Shown here piece after piece: positions 9,149 through 19,408 of a stretch of 64,000 nucleotides of DNA. The notes beneath the pieces were generated by a model. That model saw only the letters and a list, made by a program, of their open reading frames with translations, did no database searches and had not been told where the DNA came from. Position 1 is the stretch's first letter. The number at the start of each line of letters is the position of its first letter. The position numbers and the translations under genes are program-made. Source of the stretch: Tunicatimonas pelagia (GTDB lineage Bacteria; Bacteroidota; Bacteroidia; Cytophagales; Cyclobacteriaceae); contig NZ_CP120683.1 of the NCBI RefSeq assembly GCF_030506325.1, positions 2,852,001 through 2,916,000 of the forward strand, written 5' to 3'.

Positions 9149-9751
9149 ATGGTAGTTTCCTACTTGATTCTGGCAGGTTTGTGGCTAGTGTATTTCGGTT
9201 TGCACAGCTTTTTGGCCTTAGCTAAGGTAAAAAAACAGGTGCAGGGCTGGTTAGGTCAATCGTACCGCTACTATCGGTTAGGTTACAATATTATTGCGGT
9301 AATCACTCTTATTCCTATTCTGCTCTACAACTCAATAATCTCTTCCGAACCACTGGTGGCCGATGTGCGGGTACGTGATATGCTACAACTGTTTGGCTTA
9401 GTACTAGCTTCTTACGGAGTAATTGTGATTCACCTGTCGTTCAAACAATTCTCTAAACGGGAGTTCTTAGGCGTACCCACACCAGCGGCGAATCAAGTTG
9501 AGCCACTTCAAACCGATGGCGTTTTGCGCTACGTTCGCCATCCGCTATACGCAGGTACAATTCTGATTGCTCTGGGATTATGGTGCTTCTCCCCTACTAT
9601 CGCCAATCTTGTTACCGCCTTGGCCTGGATCGCCTACATTTTGATCGGAATTCAACTGGAAGAAAAGAAACTGCTAAAACTTTACGGCAATGAGTACCAA
9701 ACGTATCGGCAACAAGTACCGATGCTGATTCCCCGATTGCGCTCTCGTTAA
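9149..9751 (+). CDS. Isoprenylcysteine carboxyl methyltransferase (ICMT/PEMT)-like membrane protein
   Basis: A 200-residue protein with about five membrane helices. The C-terminal half has the ICMT/PEMT signature: RYVRHPLYAG at about 127-136, followed by LEEKKLLKLYGNEYQTYR. These residues bind S-adenosylmethionine in the family. Bacterial members methylate small molecules, lipids or unknown substrates, and no prenylated protein is expected here. It is divergent from the MetE-like gene, 117 bp apart. Confidence 0.75.
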   Translation: MVVSYLILAGLWLVYFGLHSFLALAKVKKQVQGWLGQSYRYYRLGYNIIAVITLIPILLYNSIISSEPLVADVRVRDMLQLFGLVLASYGVIVIHLSFKQFSKREFLGVPTPAANQVEPLQTDGVLRYVRHPLYAGTILIALGLWCFSPTIANLVTALAWIAYILIGIQLEEKKLLKLYGNEYQTYRQQVPMLIPRLRSR

Positions 9752-9846
9752 TAGATGCTTGCTCTTTGTTTATTCTTCAAAGAAGCTGCCCAAATAAGAT
9801 TTTCATCCGAAAAATACTAAAAGATAGCAACTAATCGCTTCTCCTG

Positions 9847-9878
9847 AAGCAATGGGAACGATGCTGTTCCCATTGCTT
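9847..9878. terminator. 13-bp stem hairpin between convergent genes
   Basis: AAGCAATGGGAAC and GTTCCCATTGCTT form a perfect 13-bp stem with a 6-base loop. It sits between the convergent ICMT-like gene (ends 9751) and the glycosidase-like gene (ends 9889). The T-tract is weak on both sides, so it is a likely bidirectional transcript end rather than a textbook intrinsic terminator. Confidence 0.6.
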
Positions 9879-9888
9879 GGTTATCTCT

Positions 9889-12800
9889 TTATTCAGGTGA
9901 ACTCACTAGTACCTTCAGCATCTGTGTACGCTGTAGTTGAATAATAGTAACAAAATAGATGCCTTGCTGTAGAGATTTCCCTTGCACAATATCACTCCAA
10001 ACAACCTGATGGTTACCTGCTTGTTGCCCGACTGTTTGGTAGTGGCCTAGTACCCGCCCTTGTGTATCGTGTACTCGAATGTTTACGGGCGAATCAGTCT
10101 CTTGGTAGAAAGTGATAACGGTTGTTTCATTAACCGGATTCGGATAAATATGCGTCTCTGTTGACTCACTTTCACGTACTAAAGGGGGTGCCTTTACGCC
10201 TCCTTTAGCAACCGAGGCCACTCGTGTTCCATAACGTAGCGGACGATCTTCGGTACCGTTAATAAGCAAAAAGGGAGCATCATTGGCATCCGGGCTTTCC
10301 TTAGAATAGAATCGTTGGTTAGATGTTCCATCCGATATAATAGCAAACGAAACGGTTTTGTCACCATTAAATTCCTGCTTCACAATATCGGTTACATTGT
10401 AGATCATGTATTCGCCTTCCCGGGCACTCGGAAGCGTCTCGATAATGGAGCCGATGGTCGGTTCGGTATTCCAGGTGAGCGTTTCCTCTTCCCAGCTATC
10501 ATCTTCTACAAAGGCAGCACTATACAGATCAGTACCTTGATCTTTGACTTTTAAACGAAGCGTAGCCGTCTTGATCCACCGACGATTACTACTTAGGTCA
10601 AACTTTAAAAACGAGCGTCTGGTGAAGGCTGCCCCGGTGCTTTTAGCCTCAAGTTGATCGCTATCGCCAAAGTTTCGGTCGGCATTGTTCCCACCCCGAA
10701 CGTAGGTATCGTCCACCACCGCTAGCGAAGTACCTCCGTACGATACTGATAAATTCAGCGTAGCCGATGACTCTTTACCTGCTTCATCTACCGCAACAGC
10801 TTTCAGAACAAATGCTCCTCCGGTATTCCGGCGGGTTCGTAGAATATACGGACGCCGATTATCAGTACGTACCAATGAATCATCAATGTAGAAGTCAACC
10901 CGATCAATAGCTAACCCATCAGTGGTAGCTGCTTGAGCAACGGCTACAATCGGCCATCGGATTGAGGGGTACTGAAAGCCTTCCCGGGGAAAGCGAAATT
11001 GCACATTAGGCGAGCCGATATCAGTAGTACCTGCTTCTACGAGCAGGCGAGGTTCATTGCCTTCAGCAGCCTCCTTTGAGAAGTACTCTACCAGTGCCGT
11101 AGAGGAAGTCCAGATGGCAAGGGATAGCACCCCATCACCCGCTTGCTCTTGCTGCACATACTCGGTAAGGTCAAAGTCAGTCCAACGGCCTTCATTAGCT
11201 ACGGATTCATTTGCCAAGGCTGCGGTATATTCTGGCTGATTGTTCCAGGTGATACTATTTTCCTGCCAAGTATCGTCTTCAACTGCATACACCGTATGCT
11301 CGGAATTACCTGTGCGGGCTACCCGCAGGCGCAACGTAGCCCGTTCTACGGGTTCCAACTCAGACACATTGAACTGAAGAAAGATTCGTCGTTGCAGGTT
11401 TTCACCAGCGGCAGTTTTAATCAGCAGCGAAGGACTATTTCCGAAATTATCATCGTCGGTTTGCCCCCCTTTAACGTACACATCTGCCGCAGCGATCAGA
11501 TTGATGCCATTATCAGGATGGGCAACACTCACTTGCTGAGTAGCCAGCCGAACGGCTCCTTTGTTATCTTTAGCAATCGCCAACAACGTGGTTGTTCCGG
11601 CGGGAATATCAGTCCAATCAAGGGTGTAGGGAGCTGAAGTTATTGAGCCGAGACGAATCGGCCCGGCGTACAAGACAACTTCTCGGATGCCATCTGGGTC
11701 AGAAGCTGAGGCAGTAATGCTGATAGTATCACCTTCGCTATAAGTAGTAGCACCATCAGGAATGGTAATACTCACTGAAGGCATGTCGTTGAAAGAGCTG
11801 TTGGCTTTCGCAACGAACATATACGTTTCACCGGGTTCCAATCCGCTGACTGTCTCCGAAGTAGCTCCGCTGAGCGTGATAGTTTGGTACGGATCGGGCG
11901 TACCCGTGCTGCCAAGTTCTTCGTTCCAAGAATCATAGCGATATACTTCCAATGCGTTAGCGTACGATGGAATATTGTTTACGGTGAACGAAGTTCCGAA
12001 CAGCGTACTCCACTCTTCGCGGTTATGCCACACCCACATCTTTTTATTGTCGCCTTCCAAAATGTCGATACCCGTCGCTTCATCACCTGAAACTAAGGTT
12101 AGCCCTTGCGTAATGTTGGCAAGCATTTGGTGGGCAATTCCTTTGGCATTTCCTAGAAAAGGAAAAGCAGAAACGGCCATACCTAGTTGCGTATTTGAGT
12201 TCACAGGTAAGTAGGTGCGAAACGTCAGGGCGTAGTCAGAGACGAACTCTCCCGCTGGATTTTTCACGGTCAGCAAGTCCCAGGTTCCGGTTACAAAGTC
12301 TTTGGCATTCTCCGCGTCGGATCCCGCCCCTCGGGCGTTGTATTCAGTACACCATACCCGGAAATCGCTGGTGATGTTATGCCACGAACGCAAGCTATCA
12401 ATGAGCACTTGGTGCGACTTCGCCTTAAACTGAAGGTTAAACGGATTTCGCCGATCATAGTAGCGATGGATATCCAGGGCATTGAGAGTACCATCGTTGT
12501 ATAGCGGAGCTAGCCCATCCATGTAGATATTAAACCGCTCGAACAAAGGTACTTCCTGAAATCCACCGGGTGCTACCTGGAGCGAAGGGTCGGCCGAGTG
12601 AACTCCGTCGGCAAACCCACGTATGGCGGCTACGAACTCTACCGCATCGAAGTTATTATCTGGCTCATTCACCGCGGTATATTGCGTAATACCCCAGTCA
12701 GTGATTCCTTTGGACAGCAGAAAGTCGCTGTTAGGGCGAAATCGATTCGCGAAGGCCGCTCCAATATCAAACCACTTTTGCTCATTGCCCAAAGCCCCGT

Positions 12801-13164
12801 GGTCGGCAAAAATATGCTCGATAAGCAACATGGGATAGATATCTTCCTCGTAAAGTGCTAACACTAAGCTATCAATGACTTCGGGCTTGACTTGCCCTCC
12901 TTGCAGATAGCGCTCTGGAAATATCCCGATGCGGGTATACGAAAGGCTCGCCGCCTGAATGGCTTCAATAGCATTGAAAGCATTTACATCGGTTAGCCCA
13001 CCGTTAAAATCACAGCTACCCATCATTTCAGCAGCCGTTGGGTTGGAGTTCAGAGGTGGCCCGGCTTGCGCCCGGACTGAGCCATTAGTTGCGATAACAG
13101 TAATGGCTACCAAAAGCAGCAACCGTAAATTATATGTTAAGAAGGGAAGGGTATGTCTCATCAT
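9889..13164 (-). CDS. Secreted modular GH clan A-like protein with two DNRLRE (CBM96-type) domains and T9SS tail
   Basis: A 1091-residue secreted protein. A signal peptide covers residues 1-33 (ends VRAQ). Residues about 40-440 form a TIM-barrel-like domain with the acid/base NEP motif at 166-168 (E167) and a candidate nucleophile E274 in VWCTEYNARG, the clan GH-A pattern. Ig/FN3-like segments follow (about 400-545), then DNRLRE domain 1 (about 555-710), another Ig-like domain, DNRLRE domain 2 (about 810-960), and a C-terminal type IX sorting domain (YPNPVNETTVITF, to 1091). DNRLRE domains overlap CBM96, a family described as alginate-binding. It lies downstream of susD, suggesting it degrades the imported glycan. 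The exact GH family is not recognised. Confidence 0.75.
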   Translation of the reverse strand: MMRHTLPFLTYNLRLLLLVAITVIATNGSVRAQAGPPLNSNPTAAEMMGSCDFNGGLTDVNAFNAIEAIQAASLSYTRIGIFPERYLQGGQVKPEVIDSLVLALYEEDIYPMLLIEHIFADHGALGNEQKWFDIGAAFANRFRPNSDFLLSKGITDWGITQYTAVNEPDNNFDAVEFVAAIRGFADGVHSADPSLQVAPGGFQEVPLFERFNIYMDGLAPLYNDGTLNALDIHRYYDRRNPFNLQFKAKSHQVLIDSLRSWHNITSDFRVWCTEYNARGAGSDAENAKDFVTGTWDLLTVKNPAGEFVSDYALTFRTYLPVNSNTQLGMAVSAFPFLGNAKGIAHQMLANITQGLTLVSGDEATGIDILEGDNKKMWVWHNREEWSTLFGTSFTVNNIPSYANALEVYRYDSWNEELGSTGTPDPYQTITLSGATSETVSGLEPGETYMFVAKANSSFNDMPSVSITIPDGATTYSEGDTISITASASDPDGIREVVLYAGPIRLGSITSAPYTLDWTDIPAGTTTLLAIAKDNKGAVRLATQQVSVAHPDNGINLIAAADVYVKGGQTDDDNFGNSPSLLIKTAAGENLQRRIFLQFNVSELEPVERATLRLRVARTGNSEHTVYAVEDDTWQENSITWNNQPEYTAALANESVANEGRWTDFDLTEYVQQEQAGDGVLSLAIWTSSTALVEYFSKEAAEGNEPRLLVEAGTTDIGSPNVQFRFPREGFQYPSIRWPIVAVAQAATTDGLAIDRVDFYIDDSLVRTDNRRPYILRTRRNTGGAFVLKAVAVDEAGKESSATLNLSVSYGGTSLAVVDDTYVRGGNNADRNFGDSDQLEAKSTGAAFTRRSFLKFDLSSNRRWIKTATLRLKVKDQGTDLYSAAFVEDDSWEEETLTWNTEPTIGSIIETLPSAREGEYMIYNVTDIVKQEFNGDKTVSFAIISDGTSNQRFYSKESPDANDAPFLLINGTEDRPLRYGTRVASVAKGGVKAPPLVRESESTETHIYPNPVNETTVITFYQETDSPVNIRVHDTQGRVLGHYQTVGQQAGNHQVVWSDIVQGKSLQQGIYFVTIIQLQRTQMLKVLVSSPE

Positions 13165-13278
13165 TGATAGGATTTAGTGATAGTGTTAACGAGCTAGCGA
13201 AGGCCAACTCAGGTCATTGTTATAGAATAAGAAAGGTTGGCATTCCGTAGAACCCGAAATGCCATTTACACGGGTTGG

Positions 13279-14931
13279 TTAGTACCCGCCATTTTGCCTC
13301 ATTTCACTCGTTAGGTTGGCATCGATAACCGACTGGGGAATAGGGAATCGGCGGTCACGTTCGGCAATAACCGGGCCAGCAATAGGGTTGTACGCTCGTA
13401 CCCGTTCTAGCAGCCGATTGTTTCGTATCAGGGCGTAGCGCCGTTGCTCTTCGCATAGTAGTTCCCGCGAACGCTCATCCAGCAAAAAATCAATGGTTGC
13501 GTCGGCCGCAGTGATGTCGCCAACCCCAGCGCGACGGCGCACTACATTGATGGACTCGGCTGCCTCAGCCGCTTTATCCTGAGCAATTTGGGCTTCGGCT
13601 CGCAGCAGATATGTATCTGCCAAACGGAGATAGGGTTGATCGCCAAACTGCTCGTTAAGAACAATGTTGTTAGGATCAGCCCACTCCCATTTACGGCTAT
13701 GGGGATACCGCGTACGGTTAGCATTAGTAATGTCTGGTTCCGGAATTACTTCGGTGAAGACTGTATCTCCGAAACTGGCACCTTCGGGAGGTACATCACC
13801 GTTGGCTTCGGTGTAGATATAGCCTCGGCTGATAGCGTACCACGAACCGCGGTCATCAGCGGCATCGTAGACATTTATTCCCCAGTTAGTAGGAGCCAAA
13901 CGACCAATGCCTCGCCCACCCCGATCAACCGATAGCTCAATACCGTTAATCAAGCGGTAGAAGCCCACAAAATAACGTCGCATAATGTTCCTTCCCTGGT
14001 CAGGGTTGTCGACGAGGTTCTCTTGCAAGATTGCCCAAAGTACTTCGGTGTTTCCCTGACTTCGGAGTACGTTGCCGTCGTAGAACTGATCCATAAAAGG
14101 TACTCCGGCCTGGTCGGCTCGCACGCCGTAACGTTCGGTAATAAGTTGGTAAGGTCCATCAATCACCGCCTGAGCCTTAGCTTCAGCCTCTGCCGGGCGG
14201 TTCATCAGAATATAGAGTTCGGCCAAGTAGTGCTGGGCTACAGCCTGACTTACTCGTCCGGAGCTGGCCACTTCTACCGGAAGATGCTGCTCCGCAAAGA
14301 GCCAGTCTTCCTCCATGGCCTGGTAAATAGTTTCTACCGAAGCCCGCTCCCAATCGGTTTTGATACTGGCTCCGCTCGACTCGGTCATGTTCAGCGGTAC
14401 ATCTCCCCATAGGTACGTGAGGTGACGATACGCCCAAGCTCGGATGGTTCGTGCCTCCGCCAACACTTGGTTTTTCTCTGCCTCAGTCCAGTCAATATCG
14501 GGGTTATCAGCCCGATCAATAATGGTATTAGCGGCATTCACTGTGCGATACAACCAATTAAAAATCCGCTCTATGTACGCATTTTCGGGATTATTCTGGA
14601 TAAACTCGTTAGTCACTCGCTCTGAAGGGCCCGGATTGAGCGCAAAAACGTTATCGGTACCATTCACCATCAAAGAAAAGCGAATATCGCCCGCCGAGGT
14701 CTCGTTTTGTCCCGTACTTCCCATACGCTCCTTGCGTACCTCGTGGTAGAGACCATTAAGAGCCGCCTCGAAGCCAGCGGTGTTGGTAAATAAATTCTCA
14801 GCGACAATAATATTGGGGGCGTCTTCTTCTAGAAAGTCTTCGGCGCAACCAGCAGTTAGCACTAAGAGTACGCTCAGTATCCCTCCGCTAACCCATCGTA
14901 AAATTAGGTGTTTTTTATTGTTCGTTGTCAT
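13279..14931 (-). CDS. SusD/RagB-family outer-membrane glycan-binding lipoprotein
   Basis: A 550-residue SusD homologue. The signal peptide ends in a lipobox LTAGC (about residue 29), so it is lipid-anchored and surface-exposed in the usual model. N-terminal FTNTAGFEAALNGLY and the tetratricopeptide-like repeats typical of SusD are visible, and the C-terminus has the family RSREL-CEEQRRYALIRN segment. It acts with the SusC porin just upstream (13 bp away) to capture an oligosaccharide. Codon use and spacing indicate one transcript with susC. Confidence 0.9.
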   Translation of the reverse strand: MTTNNKKHLILRWVSGGILSVLLVLTAGCAEDFLEEDAPNIIVAENLFTNTAGFEAALNGLYHEVRKERMGSTGQNETSAGDIRFSLMVNGTDNVFALNPGPSERVTNEFIQNNPENAYIERIFNWLYRTVNAANTIIDRADNPDIDWTEAEKNQVLAEARTIRAWAYRHLTYLWGDVPLNMTESSGASIKTDWERASVETIYQAMEEDWLFAEQHLPVEVASSGRVSQAVAQHYLAELYILMNRPAEAEAKAQAVIDGPYQLITERYGVRADQAGVPFMDQFYDGNVLRSQGNTEVLWAILQENLVDNPDQGRNIMRRYFVGFYRLINGIELSVDRGGRGIGRLAPTNWGINVYDAADDRGSWYAISRGYIYTEANGDVPPEGASFGDTVFTEVIPEPDITNANRTRYPHSRKWEWADPNNIVLNEQFGDQPYLRLADTYLLRAEAQIAQDKAAEAAESINVVRRRAGVGDITAADATIDFLLDERSRELLCEEQRRYALIRNNRLLERVRAYNPIAGPVIAERDRRFPIPQSVIDANLTSEMRQNGGY

Positions 14932-14943
14932 GATACGTTTTGT

Positions 14944-17900
14944 TTAGAATGAGACGTTAATACCTACCAGAAAAGTCCGGCTCTGCGGGATTCCAAATTG
15001 ACGATTAAACTCCGGATCGGTACCTGTCCAGTCAGTAATGGTGAATAGGTTGCGGACGGTGGTGTATACCCGCGCTGATTGCAAGCCAACTCGTTCCAGC
15101 GAGCTAGTTGGCAGATTGTACGATAGCGTTACATCTCGCATGCGGATGAAGCTAGCATCTTCCAAAAACAGCACTCCTCGCGGATTACTATCATCGCTAT
15201 TTCTGGGGTAGGAATTGATCGGATTTGTAGGTGACCACCACTCTCGTTGCACTCCATTGCGGCGGGCATCTAACAGAAACACTTCCCGGTCGGAATCTAA
15301 CAGGCGATTGGGTCGTTCTACGCCCTGCTCGGTGAAAAGAAAAAATGTTAAGGCAAAGTCACCATAACTGATGGTGCTTCCTAAGCCAGCAATAAAATCA
15401 GGTTGTAAATTTCCGAAGATCGCCCGGTCATCGTCGGCGGTAATTTCATCATCGCTGTTCTGATCTTTAATTTTTACATCGCCGGGTACCGCATCGAAGC
15501 CTTCGGCAACGTCAGATTCGCTTTCTTGCCATATTCCGTCAAACACAAATCCATAGTTCACGTCAATGGGCTGACCGATAAACCAGCGGTTTCCTACATC
15601 GTCTTGACCATCGCCGTATAAATCCACAATTTCGTTACGATTGAAGGAAAAGTTGAGGTCAGCAGTCCAGGTGAGCTTCTCTTGTCGGATGATATCGCCA
15701 GATACAAGTATCTCTAGCCCGTTGTTGCGGGTTTCCCCAATGTTTTGTACGATACTGGTGATACCGTGCACCGAAGAAATAGCTCGGCTGAGTAGCAGAT
15801 CTTCCGTATTAGATACGTAGTACTCAAGGCTACCCCGAATCCGGTTATTAAGAAACCCGTAGTCCACCCCGATGTTAGCCGAAGTGGTGGTTTCCCACCC
15901 CAGTCCATTATCACCTAATGTAGAGGGAATGAATCCAGCGGCCAGTGATCCTCCGTTGTCGCCGCCCAAGTAGTTTTGGGTGGCTAGTCGCGCCAGGGTC
16001 TGAAACGGGTCAATGGCCTGATTACCTATTCTTCCCGCTGATAAGCGAAGTTTGAGGGCACTAACAGCCGTTGATCCCTCCAAAAAGTTTTCGTTACCTA
16101 CGTTCCAGCCTAGGGCTACCGAGGGAAAAAATGCGTACTTCTGATCGCTACCGAAGCCCGAGAAACCGTCGCGACGAGCGGTCAGGGTGAGCAAGTAGCG
16201 TCCGTCGTAGTTATAATTAAGTCGTCCCATCTGCGATACCAGCGTGCTTCGGCGGTATATATTTGTTGGGGTGATTAGCGAAGCAATTTCTGCTTGATAG
16301 AAACCGAGTATATCGTTGGGAAACCCTTCAGCATCAGTATTAAATCGCTGAAAATCGCTAAGCTGCCCACTGTATAGTGCCGTTATGTCAAAATTATGTT
16401 TGTCAATAATCTTCTTATACGTGAGGATATTTTCTACCAGATAGTTTCGATCCCTAACCTGTCGGTTTGTGAGCGACCCTCGGCTCTCAAACCCATTCTT
16501 GGTATCTCTCCCCCGGTACACGTTATTGTCCCGATTTGAGTATTCGTAGCCCGCGTTAAGCTTGTAGGATAAGCCCTCAATAAAAGGGAAAGAGATATTC
16601 GCATATAGGTTAGAAAACACCGTATACTCTTCGTCTTCATTATCAAACAGGGTTCGGCCGAGGGGATTCCCGAAGAATTCATCTTCAGGCCAGGGATACA
16701 CCGTAAGCCTACCATTTTCGTCGTACGGATTGGTGAGCGGATTAATGTAAAATGCACTGGCTAAATCTACTTCTACACCACTGCGATCAATGTAACCCAG
16801 GCGCGTATTCGTGCCAATGGCAAGCCAGTCCGTAATCTGCTGATCCAGGTTGAGCCGTAAATTATACCGCTTGAAGTCATCGCCTTGAGCAATCCCTCTC
16901 ACTCCCAGGTACGTTCCCGAAACGTAGAATTTAGTATTTTCAGTCCCGGATGAGATAGACAGCGAATGCTCCTGCTGGACAGAGGTGCGGGTGGATAAAT
17001 CGATCCAATCGGCGTAGGTGCCTGCTGCAAAATTATCGAGCTCGGTCTGACTCATCACCGAAGTGGGGTCGTCGGTAGCGTTGAGTCGCTCCAGCTTAAA
17101 ATCATAGAACTCATCACCCGTCATTAGATCGGGTACGTTCACGGCATTCTGTACTCCAATATATCCGGAGTAGGAAACGACTGGCTTACCAACCTCACCC
17201 TGCTTAGTTGTGATAAGAATAACGCCATTCGCTCCCCGGGTTCCGTAGATGGCCGACGAGGATACATCTTTCAGCACTTCAATAGAAGCAATATCGTTTT
17301 GGTTAATTTGCGAAATATTACCACTGAAGGGTACGCCGTCTAGTACAATCAGGGGCTGGTTGTTAGCAGTGATGGAATTTTGTCCTCTGATTCTGATATT
17401 CACGTCACCGCCTTCGGCTCCACCGGAGTTATTGTTGATGTACACCCCAGATACTGCTCCTTGTAATGCTTGAGCAAAGTTGGTATTCGGTACATCTTCT
17501 AACCGATAGCTTTCTACTGAGGCTACTGAGCCAGTGATATCTTCTTTCTTCTGAGTGCCGTAGCCTACCACAACTATCTCACCCAATGATTGAATATCCG
17601 GAAACATAACTAAATCAATAGTGCTTCTTCCGTTAATTGTTATCTCCTCCTCTACATACCCCACGAACGAAAAAACCAGCGTTGTGGCATCATCAGGAGC
17701 AGATAGTTTGTACTGCCCATTAATATCCGTTACTGTACCTACTGTGGTACCCTTAACAAGTACTGTGGCTCCGGGAAGAGGCTTATCTTCTTCATCAGTG
17801 ACCGTACCACTAATAGAAATGGCTACCGGAGAAGGTGGCACTTCAGGTTGAGGAACCACTACTTTACGTACATCGATATTTTCGTTGTGTTGCTTGAACT

Positions 17901-18219
17901 GTAATGAGGTTTTCCGCGAGACAATGGCGAGTACATCGGCCACCGATAGCTTCCGACGAGGGATGTTGAAGACTGCTTTATTATCTACGTCGGCGGCATC
18001 ATACGTAAACTTAAATGCCGATTGCTCCTCAATAGCTCGGAAAATCTCCTGCGTATTGGACTGCTGTATTTCTATTGTGATGAATACTTCTTTTATACTT
18101 TTTATTTGTGCCCGACTGCTTTCTGCCATAAGTCCGTTGAAAAAAATGGACTGGATGGCAAAAGCATACACGGAATATCTCGAAAGCATAATGATCGAGT
18201 CTAGTAACTTTCTTTTCAT
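14944..18219 (-). CDS. SusC/RagA-family TonB-dependent transporter with STN domain
   Basis: A 1091-residue outer-membrane transporter. After the signal peptide come an STN (secretin/TonB short N-terminal) domain at about 45-115, a carboxypeptidase-like regulatory domain at about 130-215 (GTVTDEEDKPLPGATV), a plug (about 220-330, with GYGTQKKEDITGSV and RGANGVILITTK) and a 22-strand barrel ending in a terminal Phe (VGINVSF). The STN domain is the part that contacts FecR-type anti-sigma factors, so this is a transducer, consistent with the fecR and sigma genes directly upstream. The imported glycan is unknown. Confidence 0.92.
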   Translation of the reverse strand: MKRKLLDSIIMLSRYSVYAFAIQSIFFNGLMAESSRAQIKSIKEVFITIEIQQSNTQEIFRAIEEQSAFKFTYDAADVDNKAVFNIPRRKLSVADVLAIVSRKTSLQFKQHNENIDVRKVVVPQPEVPPSPVAISISGTVTDEEDKPLPGATVLVKGTTVGTVTDINGQYKLSAPDDATTLVFSFVGYVEEEITINGRSTIDLVMFPDIQSLGEIVVVGYGTQKKEDITGSVASVESYRLEDVPNTNFAQALQGAVSGVYINNNSGGAEGGDVNIRIRGQNSITANNQPLIVLDGVPFSGNISQINQNDIASIEVLKDVSSSAIYGTRGANGVILITTKQGEVGKPVVSYSGYIGVQNAVNVPDLMTGDEFYDFKLERLNATDDPTSVMSQTELDNFAAGTYADWIDLSTRTSVQQEHSLSISSGTENTKFYVSGTYLGVRGIAQGDDFKRYNLRLNLDQQITDWLAIGTNTRLGYIDRSGVEVDLASAFYINPLTNPYDENGRLTVYPWPEDEFFGNPLGRTLFDNEDEEYTVFSNLYANISFPFIEGLSYKLNAGYEYSNRDNNVYRGRDTKNGFESRGSLTNRQVRDRNYLVENILTYKKIIDKHNFDITALYSGQLSDFQRFNTDAEGFPNDILGFYQAEIASLITPTNIYRRSTLVSQMGRLNYNYDGRYLLTLTARRDGFSGFGSDQKYAFFPSVALGWNVGNENFLEGSTAVSALKLRLSAGRIGNQAIDPFQTLARLATQNYLGGDNGGSLAAGFIPSTLGDNGLGWETTTSANIGVDYGFLNNRIRGSLEYYVSNTEDLLLSRAISSVHGITSIVQNIGETRNNGLEILVSGDIIRQEKLTWTADLNFSFNRNEIVDLYGDGQDDVGNRWFIGQPIDVNYGFVFDGIWQESESDVAEGFDAVPGDVKIKDQNSDDEITADDDRAIFGNLQPDFIAGLGSTISYGDFALTFFLFTEQGVERPNRLLDSDREVFLLDARRNGVQREWWSPTNPINSYPRNSDDSNPRGVLFLEDASFIRMRDVTLSYNLPTSSLERVGLQSARVYTTVRNLFTITDWTGTDPEFNRQFGIPQSRTFLVGINVSF

Positions 18220-18305
18220 ACTTTTGTAATGTTTAAATGAGTGATCGTTTAGACACGCTTCGGGCTAGCACATTCCCCAATGTTTATCAGTCCGAAGCAT
18301 CTTTT

Positions 18306-18335
18306 GACAGCCTGGCATGCCGGGCTGTCTTTTGT
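18306..18335. terminator. Near-perfect palindrome with T-tract between fecR-like gene and susC
   Basis: GACAGCCTGGCATGCC followed by GGGCTGTC forms a stem over 18306-18329, with one G-T wobble when read as RNA. A run TTTTGTTTTT follows on the plus strand, which makes it look like an intrinsic terminator for plus-strand transcription. On the minus strand, where susC and fecR are read, the downstream run is only AAAA. It may block antisense transcription or act as a processing stem in the fecR-susC transcript. Confidence 0.55.
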
Positions 18336-18373
18336 TTTTATGAAGTATCAGGTTGCAGCATCATGGCTATAAA

Positions 18374-19408
18374 TTAAAAGGTGATAGTAACTTGCTTTCC
18401 TTCTATACTAAAGGTGAAATTCTCGGCAAAAGCGAGTCGTTCCAGTACCCGCTCGGCACTTTGGTTAGCGAACTCACCATTTATACGCCACCGGCGAGAT
18501 GGGCTCCCCACCACGGTAACATTGATTCCATACCATCGCTCCAAGATTGCTTTTACTTGAGATAAAGAACTATCTCGAAAGCGTAGTATGCCCTTCTTCC
18601 AGGCGATCACCTCCTCTGGATCAAATACTTGCACAATAGCTTCATGGCGATGATAAACAACTTGCTCTCCGGGCGAAAGCGTATGCTCTTGGTCAGCGTC
18701 TCTTCGTACAGACACTTTACCACTAACCAGCGATACAGCGAGTGTATGGTCATCATCGGGAAATGAGCGAACGTTGAATGAAGTGCCCAAAACTCTCACG
18801 CTTTTATCGTTAATCACGACATCAAAGGGCCGAGCTTCATCGTGTTTTACCTCAAAAAAAGCTTCTCCCCGCAAGTGAACCATGCGAACCTGGGCAGAAA
18901 ACTGTTCCGGAAAATCAAGCCGACTATCAGCATTAAGCCAAACAATGGATCCATCGGGCAATTGGAATTTTATGCGTTGTCCTTTCGGGTTTTCTTTAGT
19001 CACAGTGCTCACTACGGGTAACTCTACTTTAGCAGTAGAAGGAGTGTTGAGATGAATAATTAATCCCGCCCCGATAGCAACACAAAGAATAGCAGCAACT
19101 CTCAGGTAAGAAGAAATAGCCTTTCTGGTACGCGTTTGAGTAGAAGGGGTTACCTTGAGCGAGGGGCTAGCTACCAGGATTTTTTCTAATAATGCATCTT
19201 TCTCTTCACTATTAATAGGTTGTTGATTGACAGACTTTAGCTTAATACCTAAAATAATCGTACGAGCAGTATGAAATGCCTTAGCTTGGTCGGGATGTTG
19301 CTTCAACCAGTTAGACCAGTATAAATCGCGCTGTGGGGTAGGAGACTTAACCCACTGTACAAAGCTGGCGTTGGCAAGAAGTTGATTAATTTGACGCTGA
19401 TTCTTCAT
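18374..19408 (-). CDS. FecR-family anti-sigma factor
   Basis: A 344-residue anti-sigma regulator. Residues about 1-90 form the cytoplasmic sigma-binding part with the W-containing helices (QWVKSPTPQRDLYWSNWLKQHP). A membrane helix lies at about 93-112. The periplasmic FecR domain (about 125-225) has LPDGSIVWLNADSRLDFPEQF and RGEAFFEV. The C-terminal DUF4974 domain (about 275-344) would meet the SusC STN domain. A TTG at 19411 is a possible but less likely start. The gene lies between the sigma factor gene and susC, the normal order for a self-regulated glycan uptake locus. Confidence 0.9.
   Translation of the reverse strand: MKNQRQINQLLANASFVQWVKSPTPQRDLYWSNWLKQHPDQAKAFHTARTIILGIKLKSVNQQPINSEEKDALLEKILVASPSLKVTPSTQTRTRKAISSYLRVAAILCVAIGAGLIIHLNTPSTAKVELPVVSTVTKENPKGQRIKFQLPDGSIVWLNADSRLDFPEQFSAQVRMVHLRGEAFFEVKHDEARPFDVVINDKSVRVLGTSFNVRSFPDDDHTLAVSLVSGKVSVRRDADQEHTLSPGEQVVYHRHEAIVQVFDPEEVIAWKKGILRFRDSSLSQVKAILERWYGINVTVVGSPSRRWRINGEFANQSAERVLERLAFAENFTFSIEGKQVTITF

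Noticed and set aside
11143-11637. 164-codon plus-strand frame inside the glycosidase-like gene
   Set aside because: It is antisense to a well-supported domain region, has no family pattern and is explained by codon use of the true gene.
14023-14412. 129-codon plus-strand frame opposite susD
   Set aside because: It is a shadow of the susD reading frame; no promoter, domain or signal supports it.
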